Part shown: positions 8,296-16,844 of the stretch, in pieces
How positions within the stretch are numbered: position 1 is the stretch's first letter
Layout: each line of letters opens with the position of its first letter
Assembly (NCBI RefSeq): GCF_002368195.1
Contig: NZ_AP018178.1
Coordinates: 9,845,374-9,909,373, forward strand
DNA from: Calothrix sp. NIES-2100
GTDB lineage: Bacteria; Cyanobacteriota; Cyanobacteriia; Cyanobacteriales; Nostocaceae
Length of the DNA: 64,000 nt
Direction of reading: 5' to 3'
Position numbers and translations under genes: made by a program
The notes under the pieces: model-generated
Databases searched by the model: none
Told to the model about the DNA's origin: nothing
What the model saw: only the letters and a program-made list of their open reading frames with translations

Positions 8296-9444
8296 TCAAT
8301 TTGTAGAGCGGGGTAAGCTGATAAAAAACTGGGCACCACCCTGTAAAGAATTCTGCGCCCAAAGACTTCCACGATGGTCAAGCACAATTTTTTTAGCAAT
8401 AGTTAAACCAAGTCCTGTACCACCTAAACGACGAGAATAAAAAGGAGTAAATATTTTATTAATATCTTCTGTAGATAGCCCTTTCCCTTGGTCAGATATA
8501 CAAATTAGTACTTCATTTTGAAATATCTGCCAGCTACAGCTAATAATTCCAAATAATGGACTAAAGTGAACTGCATTACTAAGTAAATTATCAAAAACCT
8601 GCTTTATCTGTAAGCGGTCTATTGGCAAGATATTAGAGGTTTCAGGGTAATATATTTGGAGTTGCTTCTGCTCAATTAAAGGCTTTAATCCCTGAACAGT
8701 TTCATTTAATATACTTTTCAAGTCATGCAGCGCAATTCTTAACTTTGTCTTTTGGCTACAATAAATTAGTTCAGTTAAGTTACTATCTAAATCCTGAATA
8801 CTGTCACGAATAATAGCAGCTTGTTCTTGCCAAGGGCTATCTGTTAATGCCTGAGATAAATTTTCAGCATAAATACTAATGGTTGCCAAAGTATGGCGCA
8901 ACTGATGTCCAGCACGTTGAATTACTTGTTCGAGTAGCTGAATCTCAGATTTTTGCTGTCTACATTCTAAATACATGTCCAAATACTTGCTAACTAACAT
9001 AGCTGTTTGCTTCACCTCCTGTTGCAAATTTAGAGATAGAGGCTCATGAGCAAGTACTAGAATATATTCAGGGTTTTGATTTCTATATCCTAAAGGACAA
9101 ATATAACAAAGTGATGAATTAAAAGCAGTAATATTTATTTCATATAAACTAAAATTAGTATAAAAATTTTCTAAGTATTCTTGTGAATTCAAATAATCTA
9201 ATGTTTTTCGGCAAAGCGGTTTATTTTGCTGTTCATGAGTAATTTCTTGATGATTTTCTATAGATGGATCGTGATAAATAATCCGCGACCAATAAATAGG
9301 ATATCGCGCTGTTAAATGCTCTATTTGTTGTTGACAGAAGCTGTATAATTCTGATGAACTAGAAACTAAGAAAGTAGTGTTAATGTTTTGGGTAAAGGTA
9401 CCTAAAACTCTAGCTGGACTTTTTGTTGTAGTCTGCATATTCAT
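8296..9444 (-). CDS. Sensor histidine kinase
   Basis: About 382 residues from ATG 9444. A longer version would begin at a GTG (9528) lying inside a palindromic repeat, which I consider unlikely. The N-terminal 180 residues are an unrecognised, probably cytosolic sensory region with several cysteines. A helical dimerisation region with HQLRHTLATISIYAENL holds the candidate phospho-histidine. It is followed by a complete HATPase domain: NLLSNAVHFSP (N box), DQGKGLS (G1) and GGTGLGLTIAKKIV (G2). No membrane segment is seen. It is transcribed together with the response regulator 15 bp downstream, its probable partner. Confidence 0.88.
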   Translation of the reverse strand: MNMQTTTKSPARVLGTFTQNINTTFLVSSSSELYSFCQQQIEHLTARYPIYWSRIIYHDPSIENHQEITHEQQNKPLCRKTLDYLNSQEYLENFYTNFSLYEINITAFNSSLCYICPLGYRNQNPEYILVLAHEPLSLNLQQEVKQTAMLVSKYLDMYLECRQQKSEIQLLEQVIQRAGHQLRHTLATISIYAENLSQALTDSPWQEQAAIIRDSIQDLDSNLTELIYCSQKTKLRIALHDLKSILNETVQGLKPLIEQKQLQIYYPETSNILPIDRLQIKQVFDNLLSNAVHFSPLFGIISCSWQIFQNEVLICISDQGKGLSTEDINKIFTPFYSRRLGGTGLGLTIAKKIVLDHRGSLWAQNSLQGGAQFFISLPRSTN

Positions 9445-9510
9445 GTCAACGACTTTGAACGCCAAGAAATTACCAGTTTGAAAGAAGGACACGATAATTA
9501 AATAAAGCAG

Positions 9511-9530
9511 GGGTGCAAAGCTTTGCACCC
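9511..9530. repeat. Perfect 20-bp palindrome, dispersed repeat copy 1
   Basis: Perfect inverted repeat GGGTGCAAAGCTTTGCACCC, followed by CAAATAATTGATTTGTTGCAA. The same tail (with small changes) flanks the palindrome at 18652-18679, and its reverse complement flanks the one at 24456-24481. It lies upstream of the histidine kinase gene. Confidence 0.8.
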
Positions 9531-9908
9531 TTACAAATAATTGATTTGTTGCAAAGGAGCTTTTAGATTGGCATTAATTTCAAATAATGAACCTCGCTTG
9601 CGTTGATTGCTATAACTACATTTTTACTCAGTTGCCAGTTTTCACCAGGCAAGATATGCCTGTTAAGCAAGAACTTAAAAAAATTCTTCTAATACACTTT
9701 TCGCTATATAGTTATATAAATAAAAAATTTACACAAAAGACAATACAGAAATAAACCAAACTTGATGCTAACTAATACCCACTCTACTATTTACTTAATT
9801 CTCTCCAATTCTTAGTTGCTTTTTTGAAGAAAGTTGATACAAAAGTCCAATTACTATATTCAGAGTTTGCTTGTAATCTATATGTAAATAGATTCATCTG
9901 CTGGCTCT
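9531..9908. promoter_or_regulatory. Divergent intergenic region between signalling and CIS operons
   Basis: 378 bp, AT-rich, lying between the minus-strand kinase/FHA operon and the plus-strand CIS structural genes, so it should hold at least two outward promoters. I could not identify a convincing -35/-10 pair or operator. No supported gene is present. Confidence 0.4.
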
Positions 9909-10757
9909 ATGCTTATTAGTCTCCTACAAACTCTTGCAGAAATTCTAGCTGGAGGAACATCTCTTACCAGTATGGAGCAAATTGACTTTAATCTTCCTGG
10001 TAGTAGAGCGAATGGAGATGCAGGACCTCTGCTCAATTTGTACTTGTATGACATTCGTTTGTCGAACCAATTACAACAAGCTGGTAGGCAGGTAGAGCGT
10101 ATGTTTTTAGAAGGAGGATTGCCAACTTCTACTGTCACTCAATTACCTACTTGGTTTGATATTTCATTAATGTTAACAGCTTGGGATCGTACAGCGTTGG
10201 GTGAGTATCATCTTTTGACAGAAGCATTATCTTTGCTACTACGTCATGGCTCTCTAAAAGAGGAATTTTTAGCTCCTGAACTATGCGGTTATGGGCAGTT
10301 ACCTATGACAGTTGCTAGTTCACCACCTATTGAGGTTGGCTCTTTATGGGGTTGTCTTAACCTCCCTTTGCGCCCAGCTGTACACATAACAGTAACGGCT
10401 CCTTTAGGTTCGGAAAAAACTTCAGTCCCCTTAATTTGGGAAAGAATTGTCAGTCTTTACAACCAACAGCAACAGAATGCAAAAAATTTAGTGTTAGCTC
10501 AACATCGGGTTTCCATCACCGGAATTGTGAAAAATGCAGTCACAAATGTGCCCCTTTGCGAAACCACAGTAACTTTAAGGGGAACTGAAAAGTCAGTAAA
10601 AAGTAATCAAGAAGGGTTGTTTTGGTTTGATAATCTTGCCTTCGGTAACTATGTTTTAATCCTGACTTGTCCTGGTTATGTAACTCAGACCTGCAATGCA
10701 TTAGTGGATGGTAAAACTTACACTTTTAAAGAAGTAGCCCTTACTCCTGAAAGTTAG
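9909..10757 (+). CDS. Pvc16/DUF4255-family CIS protein with C-terminal Ig-like domain
   Basis: 282 residues. The first 190 match the DUF4255 (Pvc16 N-terminal) family: a helical start, then PLLNLYLYDIRLSNQLQQ, WFDISLMLTAW and EYHLLTEALSLLLRH. In PVC/Afp particles the Pvc16 protein caps the tube/sheath end. Residues about 200-282 (VSITGIVKNAVTNVPLCETT and later GNYVLILTCPGYV) look like a carboxypeptidase-regulatory-like beta-sandwich, an appendage often found on surface proteins. It is the first gene of the plus-strand CIS run, 160 bp before the sheath gene. A second, shorter DUF4255 protein lies at 24521-25144. Confidence 0.82.
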   Translation: MLISLLQTLAEILAGGTSLTSMEQIDFNLPGSRANGDAGPLLNLYLYDIRLSNQLQQAGRQVERMFLEGGLPTSTVTQLPTWFDISLMLTAWDRTALGEYHLLTEALSLLLRHGSLKEEFLAPELCGYGQLPMTVASSPPIEVGSLWGCLNLPLRPAVHITVTAPLGSEKTSVPLIWERIVSLYNQQQQNAKNLVLAQHRVSITGIVKNAVTNVPLCETTVTLRGTEKSVKSNQEGLFWFDNLAFGNYVLILTCPGYVTQTCNALVDGKTYTFKEVALTPES

Positions 10758-10917
10758 TTATTTCCTACAGTTTTATGCAGCCAAGTCTTATGAATATACC
10801 TTAAGTTTGTCTTTTGTCAATTTTCATCAAGATATTCGCAAATGATGAACACTCAAATTAACAAAAAATGTGCGATCTAAACCTACACAATTTTAATCCT
10901 GATTTGGAGAAACATTC

Positions 10918-12594
10918 ATGACCAGACTTGATTATTCTGCCCCTGGTGTTTATGTTGAAGAAGTTAACCGGGGTAGCCGAGCGATTGAAGGTGTCAGCAC
11001 TGCAATTGCTGGTTTTGTGGGTTTTACAGAAGATGTACGCAATGGTGCAGAAGTTTTTAAACCCATGTTAGTCACCAATTGGTCGCAATATCTCAAATAT
11101 TTTTCCCGTCCCAATTCTGATGGCTATACAGACTTTAATGCTTATTTACCTCATGCAGTGAATGGCTATTTTTTAAATGGTGGTGGTCGCTGCTGGATTG
11201 TGAGTATTGGGACTCAATTACCTGGTACACCTAAACCCACAGCTTTAGAACCTGCTACAGTCCAAATTAATGGACGAGGAAATCGGGCATCGCTAATTTT
11301 TAATTTACGTCCTGAGCAAGCAATTGGTGGGTCAATTGAGATTTTAGTGAGCGATGGTACACCGCGCCCACTACCAGAAGGTACAGAAGGCGAACCCCCA
11401 GCCAATACAGGCGAGTATTTCACCATCCAGATTCGCCGGGGGGAGGAAATTCTAGAGCAATACGAAAACTTGACGATGAATTCTGAGGTACCACCTCAGA
11501 TAGGAACATATGCGATCGCAGCATTAAGAAATTCGATGTATGTCGCTGCGATCGAAGCATCACAAACAGGACGACCTTTAGCGAGACGGCCTGTCAATGG
11601 TCAATATGAACTAGCTCCCCCCATAATTCCCTCTACGCCCGATCGCTTTGCTAGAGATGTAGAAGGGATACGCGATGACCGCACAGGGGTACGTGGTCTG
11701 TTTGAAATAGATGAAATCACAATGATTGCTTGCCCCGACCTAATGCGAGCTTACGAAGCTGGACTCATGACCTTGGAGCAAGTCCACGGGATTATGGAAC
11801 TGATGATTAGTATGTGTGAAGGCTCTACTAGTGGAGACATTCCTAATCCACCCAATCGCATGGTCTTATTTGACTCACCACCCGATCGCACTAAACCCCA
11901 AGAGGTTGTTGACTGGTTAAATAACTTTAACCGTCGTTCCATGTTTGCAGCGCTGTACTACCCTTGGGTGAAAGTTGCTAACCCACGCAACGCCGGCAGG
12001 CCAATTCTTGTCCCACCTTGCGGTCACATGATGGGTGTTTGGGGTCGCATTGATGAAACCAGGGGAGTACACAAAGCGCCTGCCAATGAAGTGCCTAGAG
12101 GCGTAATTGGCCTAGCTTATGATGTAAATTTCCGAGAGCAAGAACTTTTGAACCCTATTGGCATTAACTGCATTCGTAGCTTCCCCAATCGCGGAATCCG
12201 CATCTGGGGAGCAAGAACTCTCGTTGAGCCAGATGTCACGGAATGGCGTTACATTAGCGTCCGCAGACTGATGAGCTACATTGAGAGATCTCTGGAATTG
12301 GGTACACAATGGGTCGTCTTTGAACCTAACGATGCAGAAACCTGGGCCCGTGTGCGACGCAATGTCAGCGTCTTCTTAGAACGCATTTGGCGTGAAGGAG
12401 CTTTGTTTGGAGCCACAGCTAAGCAATCCTATTACGTTAAATGTGATGCAGAAATTAACCCTCCAGAAACGAGGATGTTAGGTCGGATGTATATCGAGGT
12501 GGGTGTTTGCCCTGTCAGACCTGCGGAGTTTGTCGTTTTTCGGATTAGTCAATGGGACCCTGCTGAATCAGAAACTGCTGGCGTTGCTAACTAA
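10918..12594 (+). CDS. CIS contractile sheath protein
   Basis: 558 residues, within the range of CIS and phage tail-sheath proteins. The N-terminal SAPGVYVEEV (7-16) is the hallmark of this family and forms the inter-subunit linker strands. The C-terminal core (about 420-550) carries GIRIWGARTL, WRYISVRRLMSYIERSL, NDAETWARVRRNVSVFLERIW and YYVKCDAEINPPE, the conserved contractile fold. An insertion domain occupies about 100-230. The start ATG has GGAG about 10 nt upstream. It is followed by two tube genes, the standard sheath-tube order. Contraction of this polymer would drive the tube through the target membrane. Confidence 0.96.
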   Translation: MTRLDYSAPGVYVEEVNRGSRAIEGVSTAIAGFVGFTEDVRNGAEVFKPMLVTNWSQYLKYFSRPNSDGYTDFNAYLPHAVNGYFLNGGGRCWIVSIGTQLPGTPKPTALEPATVQINGRGNRASLIFNLRPEQAIGGSIEILVSDGTPRPLPEGTEGEPPANTGEYFTIQIRRGEEILEQYENLTMNSEVPPQIGTYAIAALRNSMYVAAIEASQTGRPLARRPVNGQYELAPPIIPSTPDRFARDVEGIRDDRTGVRGLFEIDEITMIACPDLMRAYEAGLMTLEQVHGIMELMISMCEGSTSGDIPNPPNRMVLFDSPPDRTKPQEVVDWLNNFNRRSMFAALYYPWVKVANPRNAGRPILVPPCGHMMGVWGRIDETRGVHKAPANEVPRGVIGLAYDVNFREQELLNPIGINCIRSFPNRGIRIWGARTLVEPDVTEWRYISVRRLMSYIERSLELGTQWVVFEPNDAETWARVRRNVSVFLERIWREGALFGATAKQSYYVKCDAEINPPETRMLGRMYIEVGVCPVRPAEFVVFRISQWDPAESETAGVAN

Positions 12595-12703
12595 CTACGC
12601 GATTATATTCAGCAGATTTTGTTCATTGTTCATATTGCCTTTGTTCGCTGTTATTTAAACACAATTCATATTTCAACTTACTCAATCAATCAGGAGAATA
12701 AAA

Positions 12704-13186
12704 ATGGCCGCAGGTGATAATTCCGCAGCTCAAAAATTTGTTCAAGGCTGTAAGTTTAAAGTTACATTAGATAACTTGGGGACACAATACGCTATGAGTG
12801 TCTCGAACCAATCAATAGAAACTCCAACGACTCCATTAAACGTAGGATTTTCCAGCCAAGGACAACCAGGCATTCCTATACAAGCACCATTACCAGCCTT
12901 ACAGCAAGACGCTACCAAAATAACAGTACAGTTTGCAACCTTACAAGGTGATATTAAAGTTCGTCAATGGTATGACCAATGTACTACAGGTCAGTTAGCT
13001 GCTAATAAACAAGAAATGATGTGGATTGAATACACCACAGATAACCAACCAGGACATTCATCACATTTAAGTGGCGCATTTCCAACTAGCTATAGGAAAG
13101 AGGATTTGGGTCTAGATGCTACTAGCAAAGTTCAAATAGAAACTGTAGAAATCATCGGTACAAATTACGAGGTGCAAGCAGCTTAA
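12704..13186 (+). CDS. CIS inner-tube protein, main tube candidate
   Basis: 160 residues directly after the sheath gene, with CAGGAGA ahead of ATG 12704. The fold pattern is that of gp19/Hcp-like tube proteins: an N-terminal strand GCKFKVTLDNLG, a central strand TKITVQFATLQGDIKVRQWYDQ, and GAFPTSYRKEDLGLD before a last strand. It is more diverged from the gp19 consensus than the tubes at 13269 and 3946. Its position and size point to a tube subunit, probably the most abundant one. A terminator-like hairpin follows (13212-13248), which could set a high tube-to-downstream ratio. Confidence 0.75.
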   Translation: MAAGDNSAAQKFVQGCKFKVTLDNLGTQYAMSVSNQSIETPTTPLNVGFSSQGQPGIPIQAPLPALQQDATKITVQFATLQGDIKVRQWYDQCTTGQLAANKQEMMWIEYTTDNQPGHSSHLSGAFPTSYRKEDLGLDATSKVQIETVEIIGTNYEVQAA

Positions 13187-13211
13187 TAGTAATTCAGCGA
13201 TAAGTTTTAAC

Positions 13212-13248
13212 GGTAGCTTCGCAAGTTGCCAAGCTACCTCTCTTTTCC
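13212..13248 (+). terminator. Terminator-like hairpin between tube genes
   Basis: GGTAGCTT (13212-13219) pairs with AAGCTACC (13231-13238) across an 11-nt loop, followed by TCTCTTTTCC. The U-tract is interrupted, so it may only attenuate transcription. A related stem with the same GGTAGCTT arm occurs at 14637-14674. Confidence 0.5.
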
Positions 13249-13268
13249 AATTTTATTAACAAAAAATT

Positions 13269-13796
13269 ATGGTTACCAAAGATTACGCTTGGCTGACAAG
13301 TTGTAGTTTTTACATCGAACTGAGTCTAGATAACTCCAATGATAAAGTCGATGGCATATTTATGAATTGTCAGGGATTACAACGCACCCAAGAAGTGATT
13401 CAAATTTGTGAAGTTACTCCCCAAAAGTGGGGAATGAAAGAAAGTAAGGGACGTATAGCTAGAACTAAAATTCCTGGGAATGATAATAGCAATAATATTA
13501 CCCTGCGTAGAGGGTTAACTTACTCTACAAGATTTTGGGATTGGTTCGACAGTATTGAACAAGGCAATTGGGCTAAAAAACGTCAAGTAATTTCTCTAAA
13601 TATCTGCAATAATGCGATGGGTAGACAAGTACAAGCAAGGTACGAATTAGATGGGGCTTGGCCAACAAGTTATACACTAGCTGATATTCAGATTGATAAA
13701 ACTGAGTTAGCTATTGAAGAATTAGAGATTGCTTTTGAAGGAATGAAGCGTGCACCTCTACCCGATATAGAGCGCAGCTTCAAAGATGGCTCTTGA
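13269..13796 (+). CDS. CIS inner-tube protein (T4 gp19-like family), second copy
   Basis: 175 residues with clear gp19-family landmarks: FYIELSLDN near the start, ITLRRGLTYSTRFWDWFD in the middle (about 78-95), ARYELDGAWPTSYTL and the last strand LAIEELEIAFEGMKR. Its layout matches the tube protein at 3946-4473 (same length), although the two differ in most residues. CIS loci commonly encode several tube paralogues: one builds the shaft, while others adapt the shaft to the baseplate. Its position 82 bp after the first tube suggests cotranscription modulated by the intervening hairpin. Confidence 0.87.
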   Translation: MVTKDYAWLTSCSFYIELSLDNSNDKVDGIFMNCQGLQRTQEVIQICEVTPQKWGMKESKGRIARTKIPGNDNSNNITLRRGLTYSTRFWDWFDSIEQGNWAKKRQVISLNICNNAMGRQVQARYELDGAWPTSYTLADIQIDKTELAIEELEIAFEGMKRAPLPDIERSFKDGS

Positions 13797-13895
13797 GCAA
13801 TTTATAGTTAACGCGATCGCAACATAAAATATTTATTTTACATTGCTTGTAAAAATAAAATTTGAAATTTAGAATTCAATCTACTAAGAAAAATT

Positions 13896-14243
13896 ATGTT
13901 TCAAAAAGAATTTGAATTTACACTTCCTAAAGGGTATATAGACAGTGATGGTAATCTCCATCGCAAGGGAATTATGCGGCTAGCAACAGCAATGGATGAA
14001 ATTGCACCAATGCGAGACCCGCGTGTGAAATCTAATTTATTTTACGCCACCATCATTATTCTATCTCGCGTAATTACTCGCCTTGGAGCTTTGTCTGAAA
14101 TTAGTCCTATAGTAGTAGAAAATTTTTTTGCTCAGGATGTGAGTTATCTTCAAGATTTTTATCGCCATATCAATGGTTTGGAAAACAAAAATCATCTGTC
14201 TTTAGAGACAGACAATGATATTGAAACTCTTGTTGCTACATAG
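13896..14243 (+). CDS. CIS tail-assembly/hub-chaperone-like protein 1
   Basis: 115 residues. FEFTLPKGYIDSDGNLHRKG then IMRLATAMDEI, and ITRLGALSEISPIVVENFFA then DVSYLQDFYRHIN, are the conserved blocks of a CIS family usually annotated as phage tail assembly or T4-like baseplate-hub assembly chaperone. A role in assembly rather than in the final particle is inferred from that family. A paralogue follows after 13 bp (14257-14637), and the two share the same blocks. This copy lacks the C-terminal CxxC segment of the second. No strong ribosome-binding site precedes ATG 13896. Confidence 0.75.
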   Translation: MFQKEFEFTLPKGYIDSDGNLHRKGIMRLATAMDEIAPMRDPRVKSNLFYATIIILSRVITRLGALSEISPIVVENFFAQDVSYLQDFYRHINGLENKNHLSLETDNDIETLVAT

Positions 14244-14256
14244 TTTACTTAATGCT

Positions 14257-14637
14257 ATGACCCGAAAAAATTATCTAAATACTGAATATTCTTTTACTCT
14301 ACCTACAGGTTTAGTAGATGCTCAAAACCGAATCCATCGTCAAGGAATTATGCGTTTAGCCACTGCAAAAGATGAAATTATAGTTCAAAAACATCGCAGT
14401 GTTCAGGAAAATCCTGCATATAGTTTTTTAGTAATGCTTTCACAAGTTATCACTCGTATTGGCAGCCTAAATTCTGTCAATCTGGATTTACTAGAAACTC
14501 TTGTTCTTCGAGATATCAGCTATCTCAAAGAATTTTATAACCGTGTTAATCAACAAGGGAATGCACATATTCCTACTCAATGTCCTCATTGTAATAATCA
14601 GTTTGTAGTTGAGTTAGATCTGGCGGGGGAGTTATAA
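14257..14637 (+). CDS. CIS tail-assembly/hub-chaperone-like protein 2 with CPHC end
   Basis: 126 residues from ATG 14257; the frame is open further upstream, but that part overlaps the previous gene. It is a tandem paralogue of the preceding gene: YSFTLPTGLVDAQNRIHRQG and IMRLATAKDEI, VITRIGSLNSVNLDLLETL and DISYLKEFYNRVN align block by block. It adds a C-terminal tail with CPHCNNQFVVELD, half of a zinc-binding knuckle. The stop overlaps the presumed start of the small gene at 14634, as in tightly coupled CIS operons. The duplication suggests a two-component assembly factor. The function is by family analogy only. Confidence 0.77.
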   Translation: MTRKNYLNTEYSFTLPTGLVDAQNRIHRQGIMRLATAKDEIIVQKHRSVQENPAYSFLVMLSQVITRIGSLNSVNLDLLETLVLRDISYLKEFYNRVNQQGNAHIPTQCPHCNNQFVVELDLAGEL

Positions 14638-14786
14638 GCTACCCCTCTAACAAGTTATATGAGGAGGTAGCTTTTGTTGCTTACCATTTTCACTGGTCGC
14701 AGGATGACATTCTCAATTTAGAACACTCCACTCGTAAAAGATGGATTGCAGAGATAAATAAGATTAACCAACAACTACAAGGTTAA
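14634..14786 (+). CDS. Small CIS protein (DUF6760-like), apparent ATA start
   Basis: A 50-codon frame reads SYPSNKLYEEVAFVAYHFHW, then a segment containing NLEHSTRKRWIAEINKIN, then TAA 14784-14786. This matches, from memory, a family of about 55-residue proteins found in CIS loci (DUF6760-like). There is no ATG, GTG or TTG between the in-frame TGA (14610-14612) and the conserved block. The codon where homologues would start is ATA at 14634, overlapping the previous stop as TTATAA. The natural form would be TTATGA, the usual 4-bp stop/start overlap, so one G-to-A change seems to have removed the start. The strong GGGGGAG just upstream may still allow AUA initiation. A hairpin (14637-14674) covers the 5' end. 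Confidence 0.6.
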   Translation: MSYPSNKLYEEVAFVAYHFHWSQDDILNLEHSTRKRWIAEINKINQQLQG

Positions 14787-14834
14787 TCTCAAACTCTAAC
14801 AGATAAACCCACAAAATCATTTATGCAACTAACT

Positions 14835-16487
14835 ATGATGAAAGTCAAAATTCTCAACGCTGAAACTCTAGACAAAATCAACGAAGTTAACCTTGACCTC
14901 GTTACTAATGATAACAGAGAGTATGTAGTTGGTCGTTCTTCTAAGTCTGGTCTCATTCTCGATAGTAATGATGTGAGTCGCCAGCATGGTAAGTTTTATC
15001 TCCAGGATGGAAACTATTACTATTGTGACCTTGATAGTATCAATGGCTCTCTAATTAACAACATACTTGCTGAGAGCGATCGCAGTTATTTATTGAAGCC
15101 AGGAGACATTGTCCGCATTGGAGAATTCTTGCTAGTTTTAGAAGAAGAAGTAGAAGAGCCGGAAATAGCTGCAACTGTATACAATGCCAATATAGATTGG
15201 CGAGCAGCTTTAAATGTCCATCACCCTGAACTCGCCATTGTAGTTTCTGAAAATTTTGCTCAATCTTTAGAGGAAGAAAGTGTAGTTTCTCAGCAAGTTA
15301 TTAATATCGATGCTGATTCTTCAAATGCTAAGAGTGAAGAGATTTATCAAGAATGTGAAGTTGTAAAAGTTACTGAAGAATTTGATATATCCTCACCAGA
15401 TGAACCAACTTCTGAAGCAGGGAATGTATTAATCACTGACGAGCACCCAGTTCAGGATTTAACTAATATTCAAGAGATAGAAAATTCCGCAGCACCACAA
15501 AATTCTGAAGTAGAAAGTCAGTTAAATGTAGGTGATGAGCAAATTTCAGAATTAACTATCATTCAAGCAGAAGAAACTACTATCCAGCCTCCGCAATTTG
15601 AAGGTAAGGAGTCTGAAGTACAACACAATCCTGAAGTGGAGAATCAATTAAGTTTGAATCATGAACAAAATCAGGATTTGACAACTATTCAACGTTCGCC
15701 AGCAGAATCTGAAGATTCAGAAATGGAAACTTCAATTTCTGCTAGCAATCATGAATTTGATAGTATGACGACAACTCCAAATGTAGAAATACCAACTGAA
15801 CAAGCGTTAGAGAACAAAATTTTTGAGGTGGAGGAATCGTCTGACGATAGCAAAAGTAACGATTTGGAAACACCTTATTTGCAAAATATTACAGAAAATC
15901 TTGAAGCGATCGCACAAGTAGCTGAAGAGTCTGAAGCAAATCTTCAGGATGAACAGAAGGAGGAAGAAGTGACAAACTCTCAAGTCATTAATGATGAAAC
16001 TTCGCAAGAAATATCACAAGAGATTGAGGAATTAGAAGTAGTGGCTGATATTGCACCTCAAACCCCTGAAGCAGCAAGCAAAGCTTTTGAGATTATCAGT
16101 AAAAAATACATTGCTCTGATGGCTCACGATAGCAAAAAATTAGAGCTTGTAGACTTTGTTGCAGAACATCAAGATTTCTTATCTAAGTGTCTAACAATTG
16201 CAACACCTACAATTAGTGAAACTATATTCCAACAGACTGGTTTAGCCACTAGTCAAAAAACTCCCTTAGTACCAGTTGGCGGATATCAAACAGTCGCATC
16301 ATTGATTGGAACAGGAGAAGCTCTAGCAGTTATTCTCTTCAAAGATTTTCTTATTCCTCAATCAAATCAAGCAAATGAGGATGCATTGTTGCGATTGTGT
16401 AATGTTAATCAAATTTTAGTGGCAACAAATATGGCAACAGCAGAAGCAATTGTACATTACATTAAAGACATGGTTAGTTCCTTGTAG
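14835..16487 (+). CDS. FHA protein fused to methylglyoxal-synthase-like domain
   Basis: About 550 residues; ATG 14835 is chosen because the paralogue at 27289-28266 also begins MMKVK (ATG 14823 is also possible). Residues about 1-105 form an FHA domain: VGRSSKSGLILDSNDVSRQHGK and DSINGSLINN. A 310-residue acidic, disordered linker rich in E, S, Q and N follows. The last 125 residues closely follow methylglyoxal synthase (MgsA): KYIALMAHDSKK, VAEHQDFL, IATPTISETI, VGGYQTVASLIGTGE and DALLRLCNVNQILVATNMAT. MgsA converts dihydroxyacetone phosphate to methylglyoxal. Here the His-Asp pair of AHD is kept, but the catalytic Asp of the GGD motif is Tyr and the later His-Asp region is altered. The domain is therefore more likely a ligand sensor than an enzyme. 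Confidence 0.85.
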   Translation: MMKVKILNAETLDKINEVNLDLVTNDNREYVVGRSSKSGLILDSNDVSRQHGKFYLQDGNYYYCDLDSINGSLINNILAESDRSYLLKPGDIVRIGEFLLVLEEEVEEPEIAATVYNANIDWRAALNVHHPELAIVVSENFAQSLEEESVVSQQVINIDADSSNAKSEEIYQECEVVKVTEEFDISSPDEPTSEAGNVLITDEHPVQDLTNIQEIENSAAPQNSEVESQLNVGDEQISELTIIQAEETTIQPPQFEGKESEVQHNPEVENQLSLNHEQNQDLTTIQRSPAESEDSEMETSISASNHEFDSMTTTPNVEIPTEQALENKIFEVEESSDDSKSNDLETPYLQNITENLEAIAQVAEESEANLQDEQKEEEVTNSQVINDETSQEISQEIEELEVVADIAPQTPEAASKAFEIISKKYIALMAHDSKKLELVDFVAEHQDFLSKCLTIATPTISETIFQQTGLATSQKTPLVPVGGYQTVASLIGTGEALAVILFKDFLIPQSNQANEDALLRLCNVNQILVATNMATAEAIVHYIKDMVSSL

Positions 16488-16844
16488 TTAGCGCTAACTA
16501 ACCCCATCTACATACTTTACATAATTAAAAAACATTGCAGAGTGAGCTACATATTATAGTTAGGGCACAACATTGTTGTGCCCCTAAGTCTATACTTGAT
16601 TGGACTGAAATACTATATGTTTGTATGGTTGCAATCTTTGCCTATATTAGATTGCAGCTATTATATATAGTAAAGCTAATAATGAGCAAATATATTAACA
16701 GTAAAGATAAAATTTTAGTAAAATATTGAATAAATATTACTATATAAAATATAGAAAAATGTGAAACAAAAAAGATATTTGTTATTCATACAAAAAGAAT
16801 TAATAGCTGAAATATGAACATATTAGAACATTACAACTAATCAA
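16488..16844. other. Intergenic region with palindromic repeat
   Basis: 357 bp of AT-rich sequence before the Ser/Thr kinase gene. Apart from the palindrome at 16561-16586 nothing is recognised. A 64-codon open frame inside it has no homology or ribosome-binding site. It presumably holds the kinase promoter. Confidence 0.5.
16561..16586. repeat. Palindromic dispersed repeat, copy 2
   Basis: GGGCACAACA (16563-16572) and TGTTGTGCCC (16574-16583) form a perfect 10-bp stem around one T, flanked by TA/CTA. It belongs with the copies at 9511, 18652, 24456 and 27266 by the outer TAGG...CCTA and inner CACA...TGTG pattern. Confidence 0.75.

Noticed and set aside
9445..9528. N-terminal extension of the histidine kinase from GTG 9528
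   Set aside because: The GTG lies inside a perfect palindrome of a dispersed repeat and there is no ribosome-binding site; ATG 9444 is simpler.
16535..16729. 64-residue plus-strand open frame
   Set aside because: It contains the palindromic repeat, has no ribosome-binding site and an erratic composition.
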